7,634 bases of DNA, taken from MGBC120314 sp964403785. GTDB taxonomy: Bacteria > Bacillota > Clostridia > Lachnospirales > Lachnospiraceae. The stretch is from positions 1-7,634 of the forward strand of contig CAYOHM010000086.1 of the NCBI GenBank assembly GCA_964403785.1, in the 5' to 3' direction. The translations under genes were made by a program, and so were the position numbers. The notes beneath the pieces are model-generated. The model saw only the letters and a program-made list of their open reading frames with translations. It had not been told where the DNA came from and did no database searches. This document shows, piece by piece, positions 1 through 6,359 of this stretch. Numbering within the stretch: the first letter of the stretch is position 1; every line of letters starts with the position of its first letter.

Positions 1-71
1 AGAGGATAAATATTGCTACCAGCAGGAGCGTGCTTAAGGAAGCTTTGGACAGACTAAAATTATTAAAATAA
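1..71 (+). CDS. C-terminal end of a probable MalY/PatB-family PLP aminotransferase (5' partial)
   Basis: The frame whose first full codon is at position 3 is open from the window edge to a TAA at 69-71 and encodes 22 residues. They include RINIATSRS followed by LKEALDRL. This resembles the closing segment of fold-type I aminotransferases of the MalY/PatB (cystathionine beta-lyase-like) group, which commonly end in an R-[IL]-N-[IF]-A-x-[PS]-R-S pattern and a short amphipathic helix. The other two forward frames stop within about 40 bases. The next gene begins 14 nt downstream with no terminator between them, so the two are probably co-transcribed. The identification rests on about 20 residues compared from memory, so the family is tentative, although a gene end here is likely. 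Confidence 0.5.
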   Translation, partial: RINIATSRSVLKEALDRLKLLK

Positions 72-85
72 AATGGAGGTTAATT

Positions 86-349
86 ATGTTTCATTATGAT
101 TATCAGACAACTGGGACCTGTTCAAAGGTGATACATCTGGATTTGGACGGAGAGAATGTAAGAAATGTGTCCTTTGACGGAGGATGCAACGGAAATCTTA
201 AGGCTATCGGACTTTTGGTTGAGGGTCAGAGCGCTGATTACGTTATTGAAAAGCTGTCAGGGAATCTGTGCGGAGCGAGAAATACTTCATGCGCAGACCA
301 GCTCAGCAAGGCTGTCAGGGCTGCAAAGATTGCGCAGAGTGAGCAGTAA
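86..349 (+). CDS. TSCPD domain-containing small protein (TIGR03905-like)
   Basis: This 87-residue protein matches my recollection of the TIGR03905/TSCPD family: small proteins of unknown function, common in Firmicutes, related to a domain at the C-terminus of B12-dependent (class II) ribonucleotide reductases. The signature is the near-C-terminal TSCADQL (residues 68-74), a variant of the TSCPD motif. Four cysteines at 12, 34, 62 and 69 could form a metal (probably zinc) site; that is inference from their number and spacing. The ATG has a good ribosome binding site (TGGAGGT, 74-80) six bases upstream. Length is typical and there is no signal peptide or membrane segment, so it should be cytoplasmic. 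It follows the aminotransferase remnant closely and is the last gene before an intrinsic terminator. No specific biochemical role can be assigned. Confidence 0.88.
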   Translation: MFHYDYQTTGTCSKVIHLDLDGENVRNVSFDGGCNGNLKAIGLLVEGQSADYVIEKLSGNLCGARNTSCADQLSKAVRAAKIAQSEQ

Positions 350-362
350 GGATATTTTTTTA

Positions 363-396
363 AAAGTCATGGGAGTCTTCTCCTGTGGCTTTTTTT
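363..396 (+). terminator. Rho-independent terminator after the TSCPD gene
   Basis: The arm at 363-375 pairs with the arm at 380-392 across a four-base loop (TCTT). All 13 positions pair if G-U wobbles are allowed, and the stem runs into a T tract (390-396). It sits 13 bases after the TSCPD stop codon. The upstream flank is also T-rich, not A-rich, so it should not act as a terminator for minus-strand transcripts. It separates the first transcription unit from the polyamine operon. Confidence 0.88.
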
Positions 397-403
397 AATT
401 TTC

Positions 404-431
404 TTGACAATATTTTGATTTAATGTATAAT
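404..431 (+). promoter_or_regulatory. Sigma-A promoter of the regulator-potABCD operon
   Basis: A perfect -35 (TTGACA, 404-409) and perfect -10 (TATAAT, 426-431) are separated by 16 bases, one short of the optimum. The site lies directly after the terminator and upstream of the regulator gene. Transcription would start near 438, giving a leader of roughly 50-70 nt. No other good promoter was seen between here and the end of potD. Confidence 0.85.
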
Positions 432-437
432 TAATTT

Positions 438-454
438 GTTTACTAAGACTAAAC
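438..454. promoter_or_regulatory. Candidate operator 1 (imperfect palindrome at the transcription start)
   Basis: The 17-base element GTTTACTAAGACTAAAC is a near-palindrome. Its outer GTTTA and TAAAC arms match exactly, and one further position is mismatched. It lies at the expected transcription start, 7-23 bases after the -10, where a bound repressor would block initiation. Its proximity to an HTH-cupin regulator gene suggests autoregulation. This is inference; AT-rich DNA yields such repeats by chance. Confidence 0.4.
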
Positions 455-459
455 TTTTT

Positions 460-480
460 GTTTATCATTATTAACTAAAC
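460..480. promoter_or_regulatory. Candidate operator 2 (GTTTA-N11-TAAAC)
   Basis: A second GTTTA...TAAAC inverted pair spans 21 bases in the leader. Its right end repeats the ACTAAAC of the first element exactly (448-454 and 474-480, 26 bases apart). Two spaced copies of one half-site upstream of an XRE regulator fit cooperative repressor binding, but the spacer differs between the two elements (7 versus 11 bases), which weakens the case. Confidence 0.33.
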
Positions 481-494
481 ATATTATTATATGC

Positions 495-503
495 AGGAAG
501 TGG
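495..503 (+). promoter_or_regulatory. Ribosome binding site favouring a TTG start at 509
   Basis: AGGAAGTGG at 495-503 differs from the anti-Shine-Dalgarno complement AGGAGGTGA at only two positions, and its AGGAAG core lies eight bases before TTG 509. The in-frame ATG at 491 has only AT-rich sequence and no purine-rich motif upstream. The site therefore points to TTG 509 as the real start of the regulator. Confidence 0.6.
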
Positions 504-508
504 TAGAA

Positions 509-1042
509 TTGGAGATTGGAAATAAAATTAAAGAGCTTCGTGTTATGAAGGGGCTGACACAGGAGGAGCTTGCTGACAGATGCGAGCTTTCAAAGGGCTT
601 TATTTCACAGGTCGAGAGAAATCTTACGTCGCCGTCAATTGCGACACTGGTGGATATTCTCCAGTGCTTAGGAACTGACCTTAAGGATTTTTTCAGTGAT
701 TCCGTGGATAATCAGGTGGTATTCAAGGTCACGGACTACTTTGAAAAGAAAGACATAGAGCTTAAGAATACGGTTGAGTGGATTATTCCGAATGCCCAGA
801 AGAACATTATGGAGCCGATTCTTTTAACACTTGAGGCACAAGGTGAAACATATCCGGACAATCCGCATGAGGGCGAGGAATTTGGATATGTGCTTACGGG
901 CAGCATAGAGCTTCACATCGGCAATAAGACACACAGGGTTAAGAAGGGCGAGTCCTTCTACTTTACACCACAGTATAAGCATTATATTACATCCAAGACC
1001 GGCGCTAAGCTTATCTGGGTAAGCTCACCGCCAAGCTTTTAG
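509..1042 (+). CDS. XRE-family transcriptional regulator with C-terminal cupin sensor domain
   Basis: This is a probable DNA-binding regulator of the downstream polyamine transporter, with a two-domain layout. Residues about 4-60 form an XRE/Cro-type helix-turn-helix (GLTQEELADRCELSKGFISQ, then VERNLTSPSIATL). Residues about 105-175 form a cupin_2 barrel containing PHEGEEFGYVLTGSIEL, with possible ligand or metal residues His120, Glu123, Glu124 and His158. The architecture and length (177 residues) match E. coli PuuR, the HTH-cupin repressor of putrescine utilisation, and similar regulators often found beside pot genes in Firmicutes. I chose TTG 509 because it has a strong ribosome binding site and gives the usual MEIGNKIKELR N-terminus. 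An ATG at 491 would add six residues but lacks a ribosome binding site. potA starts 29 bases later with no terminator. Direct ligand and repressor or activator mode are inferred. Confidence 0.9.
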   Translation: MEIGNKIKELRVMKGLTQEELADRCELSKGFISQVERNLTSPSIATLVDILQCLGTDLKDFFSDSVDNQVVFKVTDYFEKKDIELKNTVEWIIPNAQKNIMEPILLTLEAQGETYPDNPHEGEEFGYVLTGSIELHIGNKTHRVKKGESFYFTPQYKHYITSKTGAKLIWVSSPPSF

Positions 1043-1071
1043 ACAATCTGATTTGAACATGGAGGACCAAA

Positions 1072-2115
1072 ATGGCTAAGAAAATTATTGAAATAAAGGG
1101 TCTTACGAAGAACTTTGAAGACCAGCAGGTGCTTAAGGGTATCGACCTTAATATTTATGAAAACGAATTTTTGACACTTCTGGGACCAAGCGGGTGCGGC
1201 AAGACCACAACACTCCGTATCCTTGCCGGCTTTGAAGAGCCAAGCAGCGGCGAGGTGTTGTTTGAGGGACTTAACATTGCAAAGGTTCCTCCTTATAAGA
1301 GGGAAATCAATACGGTTTTCCAGAAATACTCACTGTTTCCGTTCCTTAATGTATACGATAATGTTGCATTTGGCTTAAAGATTAAGAAGATGGACCCTTC
1401 TCTTATCGACCAGAAGGTTAAAAATTCATTAAAGCTGATAGGTATGGAGGAGTTTGAAAAAAAGGACGTAAGACTGCTTTCCGGCGGACAGCAGCAGAGA
1501 GTTGCAATTGCGAGAGCTCTTGTAAATGAGCCCAAGGTGCTTCTTCTTGATGAACCGCTGGGAGCACTTGATGCAAAGCTTCGAAAGGAGATGCAGATTG
1601 AACTTAAGCGTATCCAGAAGGAGGTTGGAATTACCTTTATTTTTGTAACACATGACCAGGAGGAGGCTCTTTCAATGTCCGATACCGTGGTGGTTATGAA
1701 TGAGGGCATCATCCAGCAGATTGGTTCTCCTATTGACATTTACAATGAGCCGGAAAACAGGTTTGTTGCTTCCTTTATCGGAGAGTCCAATATCATTGAG
1801 GCAGTTATGCTTAAGGACCTTCTTGTGAAATTTGATGATTTTGAGTTTGAGTGTGTCGACAAGGGCTTTAAGGACAATGAGGAGGTTGAGGTTGTAATCA
1901 GACCCGAGGATATCGACATTGTTGCAAAAGAGTCGGCAAAGATTACAGGAGTTGTTAAATCGGTTGTGTTTAAGGGAGTTCACTATGAAATTGTCGTCAA
2001 GTCAAAATACAGAAATTATCTCATTCACACAACGGATTTCTGTGAGGCAGGGCGTGATGTGGGGCTTAAATTCGGTCCGGACGATATTCATGTAATGTAT
2101 AAAATGGATTATTAA
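1072..2115 (+). CDS. potA: Spermidine/putrescine ABC transporter ATP-binding protein PotA
   Basis: This is the cytoplasmic ATPase that powers polyamine import. All ABC motifs are present: Walker A GPSGCGKT (38-45), Q-loop Gln84, signature LSGGQ (136-140), Walker B VLLLDEP (156-162) with catalytic Glu161, D-loop GALD (164-167) and switch His194 in FVTHDQEEA. A C-terminal TOBE-like regulatory domain occupies roughly 275-345, including VIRPEDIDI. At 347 residues it is slightly shorter than E. coli PotA (378). The THDQEEALSMSD stretch and TOBE domain place it in the MOI/CUT1-like importer group; the polyamine assignment comes from the neighbouring potBCD genes. GGAGG (1061-1065) lies six bases before the ATG. 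potB starts 11 bases after the stop, with its ribosome binding site overlapping the end of this gene. Confidence 0.95.
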   Translation: MAKKIIEIKGLTKNFEDQQVLKGIDLNIYENEFLTLLGPSGCGKTTTLRILAGFEEPSSGEVLFEGLNIAKVPPYKREINTVFQKYSLFPFLNVYDNVAFGLKIKKMDPSLIDQKVKNSLKLIGMEEFEKKDVRLLSGGQQQRVAIARALVNEPKVLLLDEPLGALDAKLRKEMQIELKRIQKEVGITFIFVTHDQEEALSMSDTVVVMNEGIIQQIGSPIDIYNEPENRFVASFIGESNIIEAVMLKDLLVKFDDFEFECVDKGFKDNEEVEVVIRPEDIDIVAKESAKITGVVKSVVFKGVHYEIVVKSKYRNYLIHTTDFCEAGRDVGLKFGPDDIHVMYKMDY

Positions 2116-2126
2116 AAGGAGGCAAT

Positions 2127-2942
2127 ATGGAATATTTTAAGAAATTAATAAGACCTTATTTTGTATGGTCATTACTTTTTATAATTATGCCCATTTTGCT
2201 TATTATGCTTTATTCTGTGACAACGGGCGGAAATTCACTTGTAAATATACAGTTTACTCTCGATAATTTTGCCAAGATTGCTGAACCGATTTATTTCACG
2301 GTTTTTATGAGGTCATTTAAAATCGGCATAATTACGGTGTTTATATGCTTTCTTCTGGGATATCCGCTTGCATACATAATTGCCGGTTTCTCCGAAAAAG
2401 CGCAGTCGATACTCATACTGTTTGTCACGATTCCTATGTGGATTAATATGCTGCTTCGCACCTATGCGTGGATGAGCCTTTTGTCAGATAACGGAATTAT
2501 AAATACATTTCTTGTAAAGCTTGGCTTTGAACCGATTACCATGATGTATACGGACTTTGCGGTTATTCTCGGTCTTGTATGTGACCTGCTGCCGTTTATG
2601 GTAATACCGATTCATACCAGCCTTAGCAGGATGGACAAATCACTTATTGAGGCAGCGTATGATCTTGGGGCAAACAGAGTACAGACATTTATAAAGGTTA
2701 TATTTAAGCTCTCAATCCCGGGTGTTTTAAACGGAATCATAATGACATTTTTGCTGGCTATTTCATCATTTGTCATTCCAAAGCTCCTTGGAGGAGGACA
2801 GTATATGCTTATCGGAAACTTAATTGAAAACCAGTTTATATCAATAGGTAACTGGAATTTCGGAAGCGCGATATCAATTCTTCTGGCAATAGTGATATTA
2901 CTTGCCATCAGAGTTATGAAAAAAGCGGATACGGAGGAGTAG
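2127..2942 (+). CDS. potB: Spermidine/putrescine ABC transporter permease PotB
   Basis: This is the first of two inner-membrane permeases forming the polyamine channel. The 271-residue protein has about six hydrophobic helices, near 12-30, 65-87, 93-118, 143-163, 198-222 and 248-264. It carries the cytoplasmic EAA loop that contacts the ATPase: EAAYDLGANRVQTFIKVIF at 175-193, with the conserved Gly181 and Pro198. The RTYAWMSLL segment (111-119) and the periplasmic N-terminal stretch are typical of PotB rather than PotC. Length agrees with the family (E. coli PotB is about 275). A strong AAAGGAGG site (2115-2122) lies four bases before the ATG. The stop codon is two bases from the potC start, so translational coupling is likely. 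Confidence 0.94.
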   Translation: MEYFKKLIRPYFVWSLLFIIMPILLIMLYSVTTGGNSLVNIQFTLDNFAKIAEPIYFTVFMRSFKIGIITVFICFLLGYPLAYIIAGFSEKAQSILILFVTIPMWINMLLRTYAWMSLLSDNGIINTFLVKLGFEPITMMYTDFAVILGLVCDLLPFMVIPIHTSLSRMDKSLIEAAYDLGANRVQTFIKVIFKLSIPGVLNGIIMTFLLAISSFVIPKLLGGGQYMLIGNLIENQFISIGNWNFGSAISILLAIVILLAIRVMKKADTEE

Positions 2943-2944
2943 AT

Positions 2945-3733
2945 ATGAAGAGAAGGTTAAAGCTGGGTTCAATTTTGTATATAACCCTGATTTTTATATT
3001 TTTTTACCTGCCCATTCTTGTGACAATGATTTTTTCCTTTAACTCGTCGAAGTCACTTACCAGATTTGACGGCTTTTCGTTAAGATGGTATGCCAATCTT
3101 ATATCTGATTCGGATATAAAGAGTGCCGTTATAGTTTCACTCAGCATTGCACTCATAGCAACGGCGGTGGCGACGGTGCTGGGTACGATTACGGCGATAG
3201 GACTTTCCAAAAACCGTAAGGTGGTGAAAGAATGGATATTAAATGTTAATAATATTTCGATTACAAATCCTGATATTGTTACAGCGATAGGGCTTATGAT
3301 TTTATTCTCGTCAATGAAGATTGAGAAGGGATACCTGACAATGCTTCTTGCACATATTACCTTCTGTACTCCATATGTAATCACAAGCGTTTATCCGAAG
3401 GTAAGGAATCTTGACCCTAATCTTGCATATGCGGCTATGGATTTGGGCGCTACACCGTTTCAGGCACTTACCAAGGTGATTGTGCCAATGCTTAAAGAGG
3501 GAATTTATGCAGGTATGCTCCTGTCCTTTACAATGTCCTTCGATGATTTTGTTATTTCTTATTTCGTTACGGGAAACGGTGTTTCAAATATTTCGATTAT
3601 ATTGTATACTATGACGAAACGTGCCAATCCGACAATTAATGCTTTGTCGACGATAGTAATTCTTGTGATAATTGTTATTTTGCTTATAGTTAATCTCGCA
3701 CCAATGGTTATGAAGAAAAAGAAGGGAGTATAA
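2945..3733 (+). CDS. potC: Spermidine/putrescine ABC transporter permease PotC
   Basis: This is the second permease subunit, 262 residues, close to E. coli PotC (264). The N-terminal helix (about 10-32) ends in the family-typical YLPILVTMIFSFNSS, followed by RWYANLISD in the first external loop. Further helices lie near 62-87, 108-124, 131-150, 185-208 and 235-255. The EAA loop is YAAMDLGATPFQALTKVIVP (162-181), and the later SFDDFVISYFVTG segment (198-210) is characteristic of PotC/YdcV-type permeases. The ribosome binding site (GGAGGAG, 2934-2940) lies inside the end of potB. The C-terminus is a lysine-rich cytoplasmic tail. The next gene starts one base after its stop codon. Confidence 0.94.
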   Translation: MKRRLKLGSILYITLIFIFFYLPILVTMIFSFNSSKSLTRFDGFSLRWYANLISDSDIKSAVIVSLSIALIATAVATVLGTITAIGLSKNRKVVKEWILNVNNISITNPDIVTAIGLMILFSSMKIEKGYLTMLLAHITFCTPYVITSVYPKVRNLDPNLAYAAMDLGATPFQALTKVIVPMLKEGIYAGMLLSFTMSFDDFVISYFVTGNGVSNISIILYTMTKRANPTINALSTIVILVIIVILLIVNLAPMVMKKKKGV

Positions 3734-3734
3734 A

Positions 3735-4775
3735 ATGAAAAAGATAATTACAGCTATTATGATTTTGGGTGTTATGGCAATATCAGCGGGCTGCGGCAGC
3801 GCTCAAAAGGAAACCTTAAAGGTATACAACGCAGGGGAGTACATTGACAAGTCTTTGCTTACAAAGTTTGAAAAGGAAAATGATTGTACCATAGTATATG
3901 AAACCTTTGATTCAAATGAAGCTATGTATACAAAAGTAATGAGTGGGCAGTCATATGATGTCATCATCCCGTCAGATTATATGATTGAGCGTTTTATAGA
4001 GGAGGATGCGCTTGCACCGATAGACTGGTCGCTCATAACCAATAAGGATAATCTTATGCAGCAGGTGTTAAATAAGGACTATGACCCGGATATGACGTAT
4101 TCGGTGCCGTATTTCTGGGGCTCCGTCGGTATTTTGTATGACACCGACGTGGTATCGCAGGAGGACGCCGCACAGGGCTGGAATCTTCTCAGAAACACAA
4201 AGTATGCGGGCAATATTTATATGTATGATTCGGAAAGGGATTCATTTATGATAGCACTTAAGGCACTTGGCTATTCAATGAATACAACCGATGAAAGCGA
4301 AATCGAAGCTGCCTATAACTGGCTTGTCGAGCAGCGCGATTCGATGAAGCCGGTATATGCAGGTGATGACGTAATAGATAATATGATTTCCGGAAACAAG
4401 GCAATAGCGGTTGTTTATTCGGGAGATGCGGCATATATAATGTCCGAAAACGCGAAGCTTGAGTATATAACGCCAAATGAGGGCACGAATATGTGGTATG
4501 ACAGCATGATTATCATGAAGGATTCAACACAGAAGGAGCTTGCACACAAATTTATAAATTTTATGCTGGATGAGGATAATGCACTCGCAAATTCACAGGA
4601 GGTTGGCTATTCGTCACCGGTTAAGTCGGCATTTGAAAAGATGAAGACAACAACCTATGCGGGTATCAGTGCATATGTTCCGGTTGAAAATGACAACAAT
4701 GAGGTGTTCCGTTATCAGGAGCCTGCCGTAAAAGCAATATTTTCCGACCTTTGGACCAAGGTAAAGGCATATTGA
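3735..4775 (+). CDS. potD: Spermidine/putrescine-binding lipoprotein PotD
   Basis: This is the extracytoplasmic solute-binding subunit that captures polyamine and delivers it to PotBC. The first 20 residues are a lipoprotein signal: a KK-start, a hydrophobic core and a lipobox SAGC with the lipidated Cys20. The mature part is a type 2 periplasmic binding fold. At 346 residues it is close to E. coli PotD (348). Recognisable family segments include YETFDSNEAMYTK (55-67), VIIPSDYMIERF (77-88), LGYSMNTTDESEIEAAYN (178-195) and NMWYDSM (252-258). Comparing by eye with E. coli PotD, Ser80, Tyr82, Trp254, Asp256 and Tyr292 match ligand-contact positions. Several others differ: Ala33 where Trp is usual, Asp169 for Glu171, and Tyr228 for Trp229. 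Polyamine binding is likely but preference among putrescine, spermidine and related ligands is uncertain. The stop codon lies inside the promoter of the next gene. Confidence 0.93.
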   Translation: MKKIITAIMILGVMAISAGCGSAQKETLKVYNAGEYIDKSLLTKFEKENDCTIVYETFDSNEAMYTKVMSGQSYDVIIPSDYMIERFIEEDALAPIDWSLITNKDNLMQQVLNKDYDPDMTYSVPYFWGSVGILYDTDVVSQEDAAQGWNLLRNTKYAGNIYMYDSERDSFMIALKALGYSMNTTDESEIEAAYNWLVEQRDSMKPVYAGDDVIDNMISGNKAIAVVYSGDAAYIMSENAKLEYITPNEGTNMWYDSMIIMKDSTQKELAHKFINFMLDEDNALANSQEVGYSSPVKSAFEKMKTTTYAGISAYVPVENDNNEVFRYQEPAVKAIFSDLWTKVKAY

Positions 4776-4800
4776 CAGTATTCAAGAATTTTTCTATAAT
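4772..4800 (+). promoter_or_regulatory. Consensus sigma-A promoter overlapping the potD stop codon
   Basis: TTGACA (4772-4777) and TATAAT (4795-4800) both match consensus perfectly with the optimal 17-base spacer. The -35 contains the potD TGA stop (4773-4775). Transcription should start near 4807, leaving about 26 nt of AT-rich leader before the receptor start. No intrinsic terminator is visible between potD and this gene, so read-through from the pot operon may add to its expression. Confidence 0.85.
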
Positions 4801-4832
4801 ATTTATATATTTTTTTTCGGAGGGTAATACAT

Positions 4833-6335
4833 ATGACGGGAGAATTTAATACAGGCGCGGGCGCGCAGGCAGATGCCTCTGATATGGCAGTGTCTAACAG
4901 GGTTTTATTAAGGTGTTATTCAATAATTAATGTTATCTTTGTGCTTGCTTATTTCCTTGAATTGGTTAAGGGAGCAAGGACGCTGGGCTATTATCTGGTT
5001 TTTGTGGTATTAGCAGTTGTTCCTTTGGCTGCGGCATATGCTGTGAATAAGAGTAATCCGCAGGGACGTCTTACAAGAGTAGTGGCTATTATAGGTTATG
5101 GGGTATTTTACACCTTTGTTATTTTTACAACGGTTTCGTCACTCGCATTTGTATATGCAATTCCTATGCTTATTGCGGTTGCCGTTTATGCAGACAAGGC
5201 ATTCAGTGTCAAATGCGGTGTGGGAGTGCTTGTGATTAATGCCGCATGGATTATTTATATGATGGCATTTAATTCCGAAAGTGCACCTGCAACGGAGGAT
5301 CTTGAGATTCAGATAGCAGTACTTATACTTTCGGTGATTTATCTTGTTTTTGTTTCAACGAGCTTTATGAAGACAAGCGGAGTTAAGATTGCGGCTGCCA
5401 ATGAAGCAAAGGATGCTTCCAACGAGCTTCTTGGCAGGATAATCAGCACATCTAACAGAATGGCTGATGTCACACAGGATGTTTCCGGCAGGATGGATAC
5501 TTTACACGATTCGCTTACCAAGACGATGATTGCAATGCAGGAGGTTTCAAAGGGCAATAATGATACTGTTGAATCAGTTCAGGTTCAGCTTGAAAAGACA
5601 GAAGCCATCCAGAATACCATTGTGAATGTTGCAGGTATCTCTACAAGTATTGCGTCGGATGTCAATGATGTAAGGGATGTTATTTCCGTCGGTAATGATA
5701 ATGTCAAGGTTCTCCTTGAATATATGCAGAAGTCCGATGAGGCCGGAGTAAGGGTATCCGAGGATATGGAATCCTTAAATTCGCACGCTATGCAGATGGA
5801 GAAGATTTTAAGCGTAATCGAAAGCGTAACGGAGCAGACCAGCCTTCTGGCTCTTAATGCCAGCATTGAGGCTGCCAGAGCAGGTGAAGCAGGCAAGGGC
5901 TTTGCAGTAGTAGCATCGGAGATTTCGGCACTTGCATCCCAGACCAGCACTGCAACGATAGAAATTACTGAAATTATTGATAATATCGCCGCAAAGCTCA
6001 AGGGTGTAAATGAAGTGCTCACGGATTTGGTTAAGTCAAGCAATGAAGAAGGCAAAAAGGTTTCAGAAGTGGCTGCCAACTTTGAAAAAATTTCGGATAA
6101 AGTCACGAACATATCTTCCCAGACGCAGAATCTCACAGATTCCGTACAGGGGCTTGAAAATGCCAATTCAGAGATTGTTGAGAGCATCCAGACGATTTCG
6201 GCAATTACGCAGGAGGTTACTGCTCATGCAACAGAAACCTATTCAGTAAATGAAGAGAATGATAAAATCGCAGGAGAAGTCAGCAGGCTTGTAAGTGAGC
6301 TTGGCGGGCTTGCCAATGAATTAAAGAACGAATAA
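4833..6335 (+). CDS. Methyl-accepting chemotaxis-type receptor with multi-pass membrane N-terminus and no HAMP
   Basis: This is a probable chemoreceptor that controls CheA through a coiled-coil signalling domain. The N-terminal 20-25 residues are polar and Gly/Ala-rich. About six hydrophobic segments follow, near 27-45, 52-70, 83-100, 103-120, 127-145 and 159-177, with only short loops, so there is no extracellular ligand domain such as dCache or 4HB. No HAMP domain is evident between the last helix and the coiled coil, which starts near 186. The signalling hairpin tip is clear: IESVTEQTSLLALNASIEAA followed by RAGEAGKGFAVVASEIS, residues 329-365. Each arm of the coiled coil is roughly 150 residues, compatible with a long (44-heptad-like) class; that is my estimate. 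The C-terminus lacks a NWETF-like CheR tether. The ribosome binding site is CGGAGGG (4818-4824). The signal sensed is unknown; the topology suggests membrane state or a hydrophobic or internal cue. Confidence 0.9.
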   Translation: MTGEFNTGAGAQADASDMAVSNRVLLRCYSIINVIFVLAYFLELVKGARTLGYYLVFVVLAVVPLAAAYAVNKSNPQGRLTRVVAIIGYGVFYTFVIFTTVSSLAFVYAIPMLIAVAVYADKAFSVKCGVGVLVINAAWIIYMMAFNSESAPATEDLEIQIAVLILSVIYLVFVSTSFMKTSGVKIAAANEAKDASNELLGRIISTSNRMADVTQDVSGRMDTLHDSLTKTMIAMQEVSKGNNDTVESVQVQLEKTEAIQNTIVNVAGISTSIASDVNDVRDVISVGNDNVKVLLEYMQKSDEAGVRVSEDMESLNSHAMQMEKILSVIESVTEQTSLLALNASIEAARAGEAGKGFAVVASEISALASQTSTATIEITEIIDNIAAKLKGVNEVLTDLVKSSNEEGKKVSEVAANFEKISDKVTNISSQTQNLTDSVQGLENANSEIVESIQTISAITQEVTAHATETYSVNEENDKIAGEVSRLVSELGGLANELKNE

Positions 6336-6359
6336 TAAGGTTATGAGCAGGGTATTAAA

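Noticed and set aside
165..398. 77-residue forward frame overlapping the TSCPD gene
   Set aside because: It is out of frame with a well-supported gene, runs through the terminator hairpin and has no ribosome binding site or family resemblance.
1293..1739. 148-residue open frame on the minus strand inside potA
   Set aside because: It is antisense to a complete, motif-bearing ABC ATPase, has no ribosome binding site or recognisable domain, and its serine- and isoleucine-rich composition is typical of a shadow frame.
1733..1760. TTGACA at 1733-1738 as an internal promoter in potA
   Set aside because: No acceptable -10 hexamer is found 15-19 bases downstream, and the bases are explained by conserved coding sequence.
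3844..3875. TTGACA at 3844-3849 as an internal promoter in potD
   Set aside because: No TATAAT-like element occurs at suitable spacing, and it lies within the mature coding region of potD.
4357..4800. Search for a riboswitch, small RNA or attachment site around the potD end and the other intergenic gaps
   Set aside because: Gaps are at most about 140 bases and are filled by terminator, promoter and leader elements. No conserved riboswitch core, tRNA-like fold or direct-repeat boundary could be seen.
4776..4832. Possible terminator between potD and the receptor (T-rich tract 4810-4817)
   Set aside because: The T run is not preceded by a stable GC-containing stem. The only local pairing is short and all A-T, and the region is better explained as promoter and leader.
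5585..6187. 200-residue open frame on the minus strand inside the receptor gene
   Set aside because: The opposite strand carries the conserved signalling hairpin. The antisense product is a low-complexity Ser/Leu/Ala-rich reading of the coiled-coil codons with no start signal.
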